Source of the DNA: Bacillota bacterium
GTDB taxonomy: Bacteria > Bacillota > Clostridia > Christensenellales > UMGS416
Assembly (NCBI GenBank): GCA_023410875.1
Contig: JAEYPH010000005.1
Location: 1-18,871 of the forward strand
Reading direction: 5' to 3'
DNA: 18,871 nucleotides
Position numbers and translations under genes: made by a program. How positions within the stretch are numbered: the stretch's first letter is position 1; each line of letters opens with the position of its first letter. This document shows positions 1 to 7,585 of the stretch, piece by piece. The notes below the pieces were generated by a model. It did no database searches. It was not told the origin of the DNA and saw only the letters and a program-made list of their open reading frames with translations.

Positions 1-469
1 GCATGTAGTCGAACTCGCTCTGCTTGTTGAGGTCAGGTAAGAAACCTTTGTCCCGGAACCACAGAGCCAGCGCTTCATTGGTGTCGTCGTCATGCGCCTG
101 CGGGTTCCACGCCACGTCGGCGATGGATAATGGCTCCTTGCCGGCCTGCACGCGCTTTTTGTTGTAATCGTACTGCACACCTACGGCCCGTAGGGCATCG
201 GGGTGCGGGGATACCAGGCCGCCATAGACGCTGTCGAGATAGTTCCGGCGCCCCAGCATATCCTCCTCGTCGGCCATACGCGGCTGTGGACGGCCGCCCA
301 GTAGGGGCTGCATGCTGGAAACAGTAGGGGCTGGCCGGGGCCTTTGGCCCCTGCTCGCCCATGCGTCCTGGATTGTTAACCAGGCGGACGGCTTTGGAGC
401 GGCGGCCTTCTTTTTCCGCCGGCCAGGAGCGATTCCTTCTTCAAGGTCTGTGCCGATGATGTAAGGCAT
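1..469 (-). CDS. Unidentified protein, N-terminal part (runs off the left edge)
   Basis: An unbroken minus-strand frame of 156 codons starts at ATG 469-467 and is still open at position 2, so only the N-terminal part is present. The start is backed by AAGGAG seven bases upstream of the ATG. The protein begins MPYIIGTDLEEG, followed by a basic, Ala/Pro-rich stretch (GRRKKKAAAPKP) at about residues 16-27. A Pro/Arg-rich low-complexity region follows to about residue 64. From about residue 65 it becomes more ordered and acidic, starting MADEEDMLGRRNYLDSVYGG and continuing with segments such as LSIADVAWNP and ALALWFRDKGFLPDL. I recognise no family. There is no signal peptide or membrane segment. 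It is divergent from the cupin gene and could share regulation with it through the 470-728 region. Internal ATGs at codons 56 and 65 are alternative starts, but neither has as good a ribosome-binding site. Confidence 0.6.
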   Translation of the reverse strand, partial: MPYIIGTDLEEGIAPGRRKKKAAAPKPSAWLTIQDAWASRGQRPRPAPTVSSMQPLLGGRPQPRMADEEDMLGRRNYLDSVYGGLVSPHPDALRAVGVQYDYNKKRVQAGKEPLSIADVAWNPQAHDDDTNEALALWFRDKGFLPDLNKQSEFDYM

Positions 470-507
470 GGACGTTCTCCTTGTGTGGTTGGTCTCAAAG
501 TATGGAG

Positions 508-529
508 CGAACGGCGTATCAAACGTTCG
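508..529. promoter_or_regulatory. Inverted repeat CGAACG-N10-CGTTCG, possible operator
   Basis: CGAACG at 508-513 is mirrored by CGTTCG at 524-529. The dyad lies about 40 bp upstream of the left-edge gene's start and in the divergent interval shared with the cupin gene. A half-site spacing of about one and a half helical turns is compatible with a dimeric regulator. The role is inferred only from the symmetry and position. Confidence 0.3.
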
Positions 530-616
530 TTTTTGCATGGCAAACGATAGCACAAACAAATGTGAAATTGAGCGCAATCTTCTATGGTCAAGACATAGGC
601 TCATGATGTGTGCAAC

Positions 617-628
617 AGCGATATCGCT
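617..628. promoter_or_regulatory. 12-bp perfect palindrome, possible operator
   Basis: AGCGATATCGCT is a perfect 12-bp palindrome about 100 bp upstream of the cupin start. A second perfect 12-bp palindrome, CATCATATGATG, lies at 691-702 and abuts a possible extended -10 element (TG-T-TATAGA, 701-709). Two palindromes in one short divergent interval suggest a regulated promoter, but neither matches an operator I can name. Confidence 0.25.
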
Positions 629-728
629 TGCAGACAGATCAAGAGATATACGCAAAGCGTTTCTGGAGGGTCAACCCTTTTCAAACAGCCATCATATGAT
701 GTTATAGAACATAAAAGGGGGTTATAAA

Positions 729-1175
729 ATGAATCAGCTCAACAATATGGGTTCCGAATATATTCTAAAAGACTATGGCCCGGCGCCGTTTGTTGTGGAT
801 ATCGAAAAGGCCACAAAACAGAACAGTGCATTTCGCACGGCGCTTTGGACAGGTCGCCATCTTCAGGTAACGCTGATGAGCATCAATGTCGGTGAGGACA
901 TCGGCGCTGAAAGCCACCCGAATCTGGACCAGTTTATTCGCATAGAACAGGGCCAAGGACGCGCTGTTATGGGGTATAAACGTGACGCGATGAATGCGCA
1001 GACAAACGTTTCTGACGGCGACGCCATCCTCATACCGGCTGGAACATGGCACAATCTCATCAACACGGGGAACGTACCATTGAGGCTTTATTCCATCTAC
1101 GCGCCGCCACAGCATCCCAAGGGAACCGTTCACAAGACAAAGGCGGACGCCATGGCCGCTGAGCAGAACCACTGA
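729..1175 (+). CDS. Small cupin-domain protein
   Basis: A 148-residue single-domain cupin of the type found in many Clostridia. The first cupin motif is around residues 55-77 (G55, H63, Q68, E73, G77). The second is around residues 97-109 (G97-D98, P103, H108-N109). H63 and H108, with Q68 or E73, are the likely metal ligands. Such proteins are often described as mannose-6-phosphate isomerase-like, but the substrate is unknown; a sugar-isomerase, dioxygenase or sensory role is possible. It is cytosolic, with no signal peptide. The start is supported by AGGGGG about seven bases upstream. The gene is noticeably less GC-rich than the sugar operon downstream and is convergent with the lacI-type gene, with only 16 bp between the stop codons and no obvious terminator. 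Confidence 0.85.
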   Translation: MNQLNNMGSEYILKDYGPAPFVVDIEKATKQNSAFRTALWTGRHLQVTLMSINVGEDIGAESHPNLDQFIRIEQGQGRAVMGYKRDAMNAQTNVSDGDAILIPAGTWHNLINTGNVPLRLYSIYAPPQHPKGTVHKTKADAMAAEQNH

Positions 1176-1191
1176 GGAACAGCTCTCCGAT

Positions 1192-2178
1192 TCACCCGCG
1201 CCGCGTGGAATCCCTCTCGATGAGCTCGTGCCGCAAAAACACCTCCCGCCCGGCCACGTCCTCCCCGCGAATCTGGGAAACCAGCAGGCGCAGGGCGGCG
1301 TTGCCGATCTGGGAGAAGGGCTGGGCGATCGTCGTAAGGCGGGGCCGGCACAGCTTGGCCATCTCCATGTCGTCAAAGCCCGCCACGGCCATGTCCTGGG
1401 GCACCTGCAGGCCCATGTCCTGCAGCGCGCACACCACGGCCATGGCCTGCCGGTCGTGCACGCAAAACACGCAGTCTATGCGGTCGCGCAGCGCGGCCAG
1501 GCGGCGGCCCAGCGCGTAGTTGTTCTCATAGGTGCTCGGGCAGCGCAAAACAAGGTCGGGGTCAAAGGCCACGCCGCGGGCCTCCAGCGCCCGGCGGTAA
1601 CCCCGCTCGCGCTTGTGCACAAAGGTCTCCTGGGCGTCGGGCGCCACCATGGACGCCATGCCCACGCGGAACCCCCGGCTCAGCAGGCGGTCGGTCATGT
1701 CAAAGGCCGCGCCCTCCTCGTCGATGCTCACACGGGCGACGTTGGGCAGTTCCAGATAGCTGCAGCACTGCACCAGCGGCAGCGTGCGGGAGATGCGACC
1801 CAGTTCCTCGTCGGGATAAAAGGCGGCGTACAGCAGCGCGCCGTCCACATTGCCGTAGAACCATTCATCTATGTAGGGCCGGTGCTGGCGGCAGCCGCCG
1901 ATGTAGTGCACGATCACGCGATAGCCCAGCTCGTCGGCGGCAGCGTAGATGCCGTCCAGTATCACGTCCAGCGCCACAGAGCAGATCACCAGCAGCGTGC
2001 GCGTCTCGTTCAGGCGCAGGTTGCGCCCGGAGAAGTTGGGCCGGTAATTGAGCTCTTCGATGGCGTCGTGCACGCGCTTGCTGAGCTTGGCCGACACCAC
2101 GCCGGTACCGTTGATTACGCGGCTGACCGTGGCCACCGACACGCCCGAGCGCTTTGCCACGTCTTCTATCGTCGCCAT
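1192..2178 (-). CDS. LacI/GalR-family transcriptional regulator
   Basis: This 328-residue protein has the usual length and layout of the LacI family. The N-terminal helix-turn-helix is at residues 2-21 (ATIEDVAKRSGVSVATVSRVIN). The hinge-helix region follows to about residue 60 (YRPNFSGRNLR). The periplasmic-binding-protein-like effector domain then shows the family features DGALLY, SIDEEGAAFDMTDRLLSRGF and VAGFDDMEMAKLCRPRLTTIAQP. The ligand is probably a sugar or nucleoside. The start ATG 2178-2176 has GGAGG six bases upstream. It is transcribed away from the ROK gene and the sugar operon across a 400-bp intergenic region, so it is a candidate regulator of that operon as well as of itself. 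No classical CGnAAnCGnTTnCG-type operator was found nearby. Confidence 0.93.
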   Translation of the reverse strand: MATIEDVAKRSGVSVATVSRVINGTGVVSAKLSKRVHDAIEELNYRPNFSGRNLRLNETRTLLVICSVALDVILDGIYAAADELGYRVIVHYIGGCRQHRPYIDEWFYGNVDGALLYAAFYPDEELGRISRTLPLVQCCSYLELPNVARVSIDEEGAAFDMTDRLLSRGFRVGMASMVAPDAQETFVHKRERGYRRALEARGVAFDPDLVLRCPSTYENNYALGRRLAALRDRIDCVFCVHDRQAMAVVCALQDMGLQVPQDMAVAGFDDMEMAKLCRPRLTTIAQPFSQIGNAALRLLVSQIRGEDVAGREVFLRHELIERDSTRRG

Positions 2179-2204
2179 AGGGGCCTCCGTGGAGCATTTT
2201 CTTG

Positions 2205-2234
2205 ATTGTAATCCTTTTCAACGATTCTGCGCAA
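2205..2234 (-). promoter_or_regulatory. Putative sigma-A promoter of the lacI-type gene
   Basis: Read on the minus strand, TTGCGC (2234-2229) is followed after 18 bp by TACAAT (2210-2205), about 27 bp upstream of the ATG. The -10 overlaps a small dyad GATT-GT-AATC (2204-2213) that could serve autoregulation. This is a pattern match only. Confidence 0.4.
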
Positions 2235-2460
2235 CCAGTAAGGTCATATGCCCCAACAAAAGGGGATCTTGCCGATTTCGCGCCCTTCGTTGCGCCTTGC
2301 GCAACTATCGGCTTGCTGTCACATCGGCTAAAGCCGACATTGTCGCAAGCCGGGGCAATGCCTCTGGGCGCGACCAAAGGTCTCCGATCGCCCAGGTTGC
2401 ATGGTCGAGCAGCACCCGCAGGGTGCGGCCAGACCTTTGGAAACCTTCGGCCCCAACTTA
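2235..2460. repeat. Hairpin-rich noncoding region between lacI-type and ROK genes
   Basis: I see no credible gene here, but there is dense inverted-repeat structure. CCCC/GGGG pair at 2251-2265. GCCGAT (2271-2276) pairs with ATCGGC (2307-2312), enclosing a perfect 7-bp hairpin GTTGCGC-CTT-GCGCAAC (2289-2305). TCGGC-TAAA-GCCGA lies at 2324-2337. CCAAAGGTCT (2374-2383) pairs perfectly with AGACCTTTGG (2431-2440), enclosing GCACCC-GCA-GGGTGC (2412-2426). This may be a dispersed palindromic repeat or a structured RNA. It matches no riboswitch I recognise. Confidence 0.5.
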
Positions 2461-2510
2461 GGTTTATATGCTATATGTATATAATGCCACAGCCCATTAT
2501 AAAAAAGGTC

Positions 2511-2539
2511 TTGCCGGATTGTTCTTCTTGTATTATATT
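2511..2539 (+). promoter_or_regulatory. Putative promoter of the sugar/methyltransferase operon
   Basis: TTGCCG (2511-2516) and TATATT (2534-2539) are separated by 17 bp, in the AT-rich stretch just upstream of the ROK gene. This would put the transcript start near 2546, about 38 nt before the GTG. A second TATAAT at 2480-2485 lacks a good -35. The sharp change from GC-rich to AT-rich DNA at about 2458-2570 fits a promoter region. Confidence 0.4.
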
Positions 2540-2583
2540 ATAAATAAAGTTAATTAAATAAACAGCGACCTGGAGTGCGGCTT

Positions 2584-3714
2584 GTGAAATCGTGGGTCCC
2601 TTCCGACATCAAGAGCTACAACAACCGCATCGTCTTTGAGACGGTGCGCCGCTGCGGGCAGATCGTGCGCACCGATATCGCCAGGCAAATCGGCATGAGC
2701 GCCCCCACGGTGCTCAAGGTGGTGCAGGGCTTTATCGACAAGGGCATCCTGCTGCCCTCGGGCGAGGCCGAGACGGCGCTGGGGCGCAAGCCTCTGCTGC
2801 TTAAGTTCAACCCCGACGCGTTGTACACCGTGGGAATCAACTTCGAGGGCGACCACCTCTCGGTGGCGCTCGTGAATCTGGCGGGGGACATCCATCGCAT
2901 CATCCGCCGGCGGGTGCCCCACGCCTTTGACATGGACACCGCCAACACCATCGTCAAGACCATCTCCCGGCTGTATATTGATCGTCCAGAGGACCGGGAA
3001 CGCACCGCCGCCATCGGCATCGGCATCCCCGGCATTGTGGACCTGGCCGGCCCCGCGATCGCCTTCGCGCCGCTCATCGGCATCCACAGCCCCATGGACG
3101 CTCTGCCTGTGCTGGCCGCCATACAGGCAGGCGCGGGCCTGCCGGTGTTCGTGGAGAACGACGTGAACGCCGCCGCCATCGGTGAGACCGTGGTGCGCAA
3201 GATGAAGAGCGACGGCGACCTGCTGTATGTGTCGCTGGGCACCGGCCTGGGCGCGGGCATCATACTGGATGGCGCCCTGCGCCGCGGGCGGCGCAGCATG
3301 GCCGGCGAGATCGGCTACACCGTGTATGACCCCACGCTGGCCGTGGACCAGCGCGGGGCAGGCTGGCTGGAAAGCCAGGTCAACCTGCAGGCCTTGAAGG
3401 ACCGTTTCGGCTTTGAACCCGACGGCGGCGAGGCCCCGCAGGAGATGGTGCAATATGTGGCCGCGACGCTGGCGCCGGCCATCGTGAACCTGGCCACGCA
3501 GCTGGACATGGACCTTGTGGTGCTGGGCGGCATCGTGGCCGAGCAGTTGGGCTGCCGCCTGGTTAAAGCGCTGCAGAGCGCGGCCGACACCATGTGCATC
3601 AACCCGCTGCGCATCGAGTGCCCCGGCAGTGACGAGCCGGGCGTGCTGGGCGCGGCAGCGCTGGCCGCCGAGAGCGTGCTGGACGATATCCTGACTACCC
3701 GGGAAGGCGCTTAA
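2584..3714 (+). CDS. ROK-family (NagC/XylR-type) regulator lacking the zinc motif
   Basis: I start it at GTG 2584, because GGAG at 2572-2575 is eight bases before it. The GTG at 2575 overlaps that site and is a poor alternative. The 376-residue protein has an N-terminal winged helix (about residues 14-60, RTDIARQIGMSAPTVLKVVQGF) and a ROK sugar-kinase-like domain. The phosphate-binding GTGLGAG motif is at 219-225 and the VENDVNAAA motif at 190-198, so the sugar-binding acidic residue D193 is kept. The ROK zinc site is missing: the usual E-x-G-H is GEIGY (241-245), and the CxCGxxGCLE block is replaced by DQRGAGWLES. The HTH argues for a repressor rather than a kinase. It is first in the operon, one base from the kinase gene, so it probably senses an operon sugar and controls its own transcription. 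Confidence 0.88.
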   Translation: MKSWVPSDIKSYNNRIVFETVRRCGQIVRTDIARQIGMSAPTVLKVVQGFIDKGILLPSGEAETALGRKPLLLKFNPDALYTVGINFEGDHLSVALVNLAGDIHRIIRRRVPHAFDMDTANTIVKTISRLYIDRPEDRERTAAIGIGIPGIVDLAGPAIAFAPLIGIHSPMDALPVLAAIQAGAGLPVFVENDVNAAAIGETVVRKMKSDGDLLYVSLGTGLGAGIILDGALRRGRRSMAGEIGYTVYDPTLAVDQRGAGWLESQVNLQALKDRFGFEPDGGEAPQEMVQYVAATLAPAIVNLATQLDMDLVVLGGIVAEQLGCRLVKALQSAADTMCINPLRIECPGSDEPGVLGAAALAAESVLDDILTTREGA

Positions 3715-3715
3715 T

Positions 3716-4837
3716 ATGAACCAACTGGACTTGATCGCAAAACTACAGGCGGCACTGGCCGCCCAGGACCATCAGCAACCCTCGGTCGTTATGGGCTTTG
3801 ACGGCTTCGTGGACCGCATCGCCCGCCGCGTGACCGGCGCGTCCGCCGAAGGGGCCAAGCATCTGAACACCATGGGCGCCATGGGGGCCATGCTCAGCGC
3901 CCGCGGCGAGCACAGCGTTTCCATAGAGCTTTCGGACATGGAAGAGCGGGTGGGCGGCAACATGCCCATCACGGCATCGGCGCTGGGCAATTTGGGCGTG
4001 GCCGTGGATTGCTTCGGAGCCTTCGGCGGCTTGGATGTCAGGGGACGCACCTCCGACCTGGACCCGGTGTTCCGCGGCATGCCCGCCGCCTGCCGCCTGC
4101 ATAGCTATGCCCGGCCCGGCCACTGCCTGGCGTTGGAGTTTGATTCCTGCAAGCTGTTCCTGGCCGACAACGGCGACATCGAATTCGCCGACTGGGCCAC
4201 CGTGCACAGCAGGGTGGGCGAGGAGCTGGCCCGCAGCCTGGCCCGTGCGCGCCTCATCGGCCTCTTCAACTGGGGGGAGCTTGCCTCCATGCAGAGCATC
4301 TGGCGGCAGATGGCGCTGGAACTGCCCCAGGCCGCGCCCGGCGCTCCCCGCACCGTGCTCGTGGACCCGGCGGACTGCTCCCGGCGCACCCGGGAGGAGC
4401 TCAAAGGCCTGCTGGACACGCTGGCGCTCTTCCGCCGGCACTGCACCGTGGCCTTAAGCGTGAACGAAGGAGAGCTGCGGGCGCTGGCCGACGCGCTGGA
4501 AATCCAGGGCGAGGACGCCCTGGAACTGGGCCGGCAAATGAGCGCCGTTGCCGACGTGCTGGTGCTGCACACCGGCAGGCTGGCGGCGGCCTGGGCCCAG
4601 GGGCGCGAGGCCGTGCTGCCCACGTGCTATGTGGACGCACCGGCGCTCTTGACCGGCGGCGGCGATTGCTTCAACGCGGGCTTTGCTTTCGGGTTGTTGG
4701 CTGGTTGCAGCGAGGGGGAGTGCCTGGCCTGCGCCAACACCTTGTCCCGGTGCTATGTGAAGAACGGCGATTTCCCGACCTGGGAAGTGTATATTCAGGA
4801 ACTCAAGGACTGCAACGAATGGGAGGTAGGGCAATGA
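3716..4837 (+). CDS. PfkB-family carbohydrate kinase
   Basis: A 373-residue cytosolic kinase of the ribokinase/PfkB fold. The N-terminal sugar-binding segment reads VVMGFDGFVDRIARR (about residues 23-37), and a GGNMPITASALGNLG segment follows. Near the C-terminus LLTGGGDCFNAGF carries the GxGD anion-hole and catalytic aspartate (D317). It would phosphorylate the sugar released by the neighbouring GH4 enzyme, with ATP as donor. The family does not fix the substrate, and the N-terminal GFDGF form is not that of classical fructokinase or ribokinase. The start follows a GAAGG site about eight bases upstream, one base after the ROK stop. The gene ends in a 4-bp ATGA overlap with the GH4 gene, which argues for translational coupling. 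Confidence 0.85.
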   Translation: MNQLDLIAKLQAALAAQDHQQPSVVMGFDGFVDRIARRVTGASAEGAKHLNTMGAMGAMLSARGEHSVSIELSDMEERVGGNMPITASALGNLGVAVDCFGAFGGLDVRGRTSDLDPVFRGMPAACRLHSYARPGHCLALEFDSCKLFLADNGDIEFADWATVHSRVGEELARSLARARLIGLFNWGELASMQSIWRQMALELPQAAPGAPRTVLVDPADCSRRTREELKGLLDTLALFRRHCTVALSVNEGELRALADALEIQGEDALELGRQMSAVADVLVLHTGRLAAAWAQGREAVLPTCYVDAPALLTGGGDCFNAGFAFGLLAGCSEGECLACANTLSRCYVKNGDFPTWEVYIQELKDCNEWEVGQ

Positions 4838-6102
4838 CCAAAATCGTCTTCATCGGCGCGGGAAGCATGAGCTTCGGCCTGGCCATGTTCCGGGACGTGT
4901 TCTCCAGCCGGGAGCTTACCGGCAGCACGTTCACTCTGGTGGACATCGACGCCGAGGCGTTGGACCGCATGTACGCCGTCGCGGTGGAAATGAACCGCGT
5001 CAGCGGCGCTGGCCTCAAGATCGAAAAGACGCTGGACCGCCGCGAGGCGCTGCCCGGCGCGGGCTTCGTCGTGAGCTCCATCTGCGTGGAGCGCTGCGCG
5101 CTGTGGAAGCTGGACTTCGAGGTGCCCAAGAAGTTCGGCATCCGCCACACGCTGGGCGAGAACGGCGGCCCCGGCGGCCTGTTCTTCACGATGCGCACGC
5201 TGCCCATGGTCATGGACATCATCCGCGACATGGAAGAGCTGTGCCCCAACGCGTATTTCCTGAACTTCTCCAACCCCGAGAGCCGCATCATACTGGCCAT
5301 CGGCCGCTATTCGAGCATCCAGGCTGTGGGCCTGTGCCACGGCGTGTTCATGGGCCATGCCGACGTGGCGCGCATCATGGGCCTCAACTATGAGCAGGTG
5401 GATGTGCTGGGCGCGGGCCTGAACCACTTCCAGTGGCTGTTGGAGGTGCGCGACGCCCGTGACGGCAGCGATTTGTACCCCCGCCTGCGGGAGTGCGACA
5501 AAACCTTCGATGCAAAATTCGAGCCCTTCACCCGCAATCTGTTCCGCGCCTTCGGGTATTATCCCTCCTGCAGCGACGACCACATCGGCGAATATCTGCC
5601 CTACGGCTGGGAGGCCGGCGAGCACGGATACAACTTTCAGTGGGACGAGGACAACCGCGTGGCCACCAAGGCGGACATCGCCGAGCGCCTGGCCGGCCGC
5701 AAGGGCTTCGAGGACTGGCTCAATGTGTCCGGCGAGCGCGGCGTGGACGTGATCTCCGCAATTCTGCACAACAAGAAGGTCGTCATCGAGAGCGGCATCG
5801 TCTACAACCGCGGCGGGGCCATCCCCAACCTGCCCTATGACGCTGCGGTGGAAGTGCCCATCGCCGTGGACGCCGGCGGCATCAAGCCCGTCAGCGTGAC
5901 GCTGCCCACGCCCTTGGCCCGCATGCTGACGCCCCAGGTCATGGTGCAGCAAATGGCTGTGGACGCAGCCATGCACGGCTCCAAGGAGATGGCGCTGCAG
6001 GCGCTGCTGATGGACCCGGTCACCAACTCCGCCGACGCCGCCGTGAAGCTGCTGGACGAGCTTTGGGAGTACAACAAGGCCTATATCCGTAAGTGCATTT
6101 AA
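4834..6102 (+). CDS. Glycoside hydrolase family 4 (NAD/metal-dependent glycosidase)
   Basis: This 422-residue enzyme has the features of GH4. A Rossmann NAD site sits at the N-terminus (IVFIGAGSMSFG, residues 4-15). The NFSNPE block is at 144-149, and metal ligands are at C168-H169 (GLCHG) and H198 (GLNHF). DDHIGEYLPY (249-258) and YNRGGAIPNLP follow. GH4 enzymes oxidise C3 of the sugar with NAD, eliminate the aglycone across C1-C2, then re-reduce, so they can cleave both alpha and beta bonds. The sequence resembles the alpha-galacturonidase/LplD branch more than the 6-phospho-glucosidases, but I cannot set the substrate. The start at 4834 is chosen for GGGAGG seven bases upstream and the ATGA overlap with the kinase stop. 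A longer in-frame extension to 4624 only reads through kinase coding sequence. Confidence 0.93.
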   Translation: MTKIVFIGAGSMSFGLAMFRDVFSSRELTGSTFTLVDIDAEALDRMYAVAVEMNRVSGAGLKIEKTLDRREALPGAGFVVSSICVERCALWKLDFEVPKKFGIRHTLGENGGPGGLFFTMRTLPMVMDIIRDMEELCPNAYFLNFSNPESRIILAIGRYSSIQAVGLCHGVFMGHADVARIMGLNYEQVDVLGAGLNHFQWLLEVRDARDGSDLYPRLRECDKTFDAKFEPFTRNLFRAFGYYPSCSDDHIGEYLPYGWEAGEHGYNFQWDEDNRVATKADIAERLAGRKGFEDWLNVSGERGVDVISAILHNKKVVIESGIVYNRGGAIPNLPYDAAVEVPIAVDAGGIKPVSVTLPTPLARMLTPQVMVQQMAVDAAMHGSKEMALQALLMDPVTNSADAAVKLLDELWEYNKAYIRKCI

Positions 6103-6119
6103 GTAAGGAGAACGAACGC

Positions 6120-7514
6120 ATGATCCGCAACCTGATCAAGATACTGACCGACAGCGAAGTGGAGCGCCTGCACGGCGAATCCATGCAGGTGCTGGAGCGC
6201 GTGGGCATGAAGGTGCCCAACGCCGAAGCCCTGGAGCTGTGCCGCAAGGCCGGCGCCATCGTGGACATGAACGCCCAGACCATCAAGATCCCCCGGGCTG
6301 TGATGGAAGAGGCATTGCGCGTGTGCCGCCCGGCTGAGGCCCCCGACGACAACCCGCCCACCAAGCTGCAGGGCAGCATCTCCACCCAGGTGTTCATCGT
6401 GGACTACCCCGGCGACGTGCGCCGCAAGGGCACCATGGACGATGTGCGCAAGGGCATCCTGGTCAGCGATACGCTGATGAACCTGTACAACAGCAGCGCC
6501 GTCGTGATCCCCTATGACATCCCCTACAACCAGACCGATATCGCCAGCTACCGGGAGATCTTTAAATACTCCAAGCGGCCTGGCGGCACTTACATCCTGG
6601 GCGCGACATCCGGCCGGGGCATCATCGAGATGTCCAAGGTCATGGGCCGGGGCTGCGGCTATCTGCTGGAAAGCATCAGCCCGCTGACGTTCATGCAGTC
6701 CTCGCTGGACACGGCCATGGTGTTTGTGCACGAGGGCATGAGCCTGCACGCCGGCCCCATGGTCATCGGCGGCGCTTCCGGCCCGATGACGGCCTGGGGC
6801 AACACCGTGCTGCAAAACGCCGAGGTCATCGGCAGCAACTTCGTGATCTTCGCGCTGATCGGCAATATGACCGGCTACGGCTCAGCCAACCACACCATGG
6901 ACATGCGCACGACGCTGTGCTCCTTCGGCTCGCCCAACCAGGCGCTGTTGGGCATGATGACCGCGCAGATGGCCCGCTACTACGGCTGGTACAGCGGCAG
7001 CAATTCGGCGCTTTCCGACGCGTGCCTGCCGGACTACCAGTGCGGCTTTGAAAAGGCCTTCAACGGGCTGTTCGGCGTGCTGGCCGGCAACCACGGCATC
7101 GGCGCCCAGGGCATCGTAGGCGCCGACCAGGGCATAAGCCTGGAGCAGCTGGTGCTGGACAACGAGTGGATGGACGCCTACAACTACGTGCTCAAGGGCG
7201 TGCAGCCCGACGACGAGGCCGTATCGCTCATCGAGAAGGTCGGCATCGGCGGCAACTTCCTGGCCGAGGAGCACACGCTGGACAACATGCGCGACAACTA
7301 CTGGGAGGCCCCCGGGCGCACCTTCTGGCGCGACCAGTGGGAGCCCTGGAAGGATCGCGGCAGCCGCTCCATCTACGACCGCGCCCACGACTACGTGGAG
7401 AAGGTCTCCAAGGATTATCAAAACGCCGAGGTCGTGATCTCCGCCTCTCAGGCCGAGGAGATCGATCGCATCTATGACGAGTTCAGCCGTCAACTGGCCA
7501 AAGAGAGGGAATAG
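6120..7514 (+). CDS. MttB-family (trimethylamine methyltransferase-like) protein, no internal amber codon
   Basis: A 464-residue TIM-barrel protein of the MttB superfamily. The N-terminus (HGESMQVLERVGMKV, then AGAIVDMNAQTIKIPRAVMEEAL) and the SDACLPDYQCGFE block (residues 299-311) match the family. Pyrrolysine-type MttB enzymes have an in-frame UAG. Here the frame has no internal stop, and its terminal TAG is followed one codon later by TGA, so this is a non-pyrrolysine member, the group that includes glycine-betaine methyltransferase MtgB. Such enzymes move a methyl group from a quaternary amine to a corrinoid protein. The start at 6120 has AAGGAG nine bases upstream; the ATG at 6093 lies inside the GH4 gene. 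It sits 17 bp after GH4 in a sugar operon, and no corrinoid protein is nearby, so the true substrate is unknown. Confidence 0.85.
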   Translation: MIRNLIKILTDSEVERLHGESMQVLERVGMKVPNAEALELCRKAGAIVDMNAQTIKIPRAVMEEALRVCRPAEAPDDNPPTKLQGSISTQVFIVDYPGDVRRKGTMDDVRKGILVSDTLMNLYNSSAVVIPYDIPYNQTDIASYREIFKYSKRPGGTYILGATSGRGIIEMSKVMGRGCGYLLESISPLTFMQSSLDTAMVFVHEGMSLHAGPMVIGGASGPMTAWGNTVLQNAEVIGSNFVIFALIGNMTGYGSANHTMDMRTTLCSFGSPNQALLGMMTAQMARYYGWYSGSNSALSDACLPDYQCGFEKAFNGLFGVLAGNHGIGAQGIVGADQGISLEQLVLDNEWMDAYNYVLKGVQPDDEAVSLIEKVGIGGNFLAEEHTLDNMRDNYWEAPGRTFWRDQWEPWKDRGSRSIYDRAHDYVEKVSKDYQNAEVVISASQAEEIDRIYDEFSRQLAKERE

Positions 7515-7520
7515 GATTGA

Positions 7521-7541
7521 TTTTGGGCCGAGGCCCCAAAA
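7521..7541 (+). repeat. Intercistronic hairpin between the MttB-like and binding-protein genes
   Basis: TTTTGGG-CC pairs with GG-C-CCCAAAA (9 bp with one bulged C). It is followed by A residues, not a U-run, so it is unlikely to be a plus-strand terminator. It could be an RNA processing or stability element that separates expression of the binding protein from the upstream enzymes. Confidence 0.4.
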
Positions 7542-7585
7542 AAGAATATACCCAGGACCGACACTGAAAGGAGAAAAGAGAGGAA

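Noticed and set aside
1228..2205. 325-codon plus-strand open frame
   Set aside because: It is antisense to the lacI-type gene and full of His/Ala/Gln repeats; no motif supports it.
2251..2583. Known riboswitch ahead of the operon
   Set aside because: No aptamer core that I can recognise (for example TPP, SAM, cobalamin or GlcN6P) is visible. The stems are simple inverted repeats.
4795..5976. 393-codon minus-strand open frame
   Set aside because: It is antisense to the GH4 gene, whose NAD and metal motifs are intact, so this is a shadow.
7512..7520. Amber stop of the MttB-like gene as a pyrrolysine codon
   Set aside because: TAG is followed by GAT and then TGA, so read-through would add only two residues. 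Pyrrolysine in MttB is internal, not terminal.
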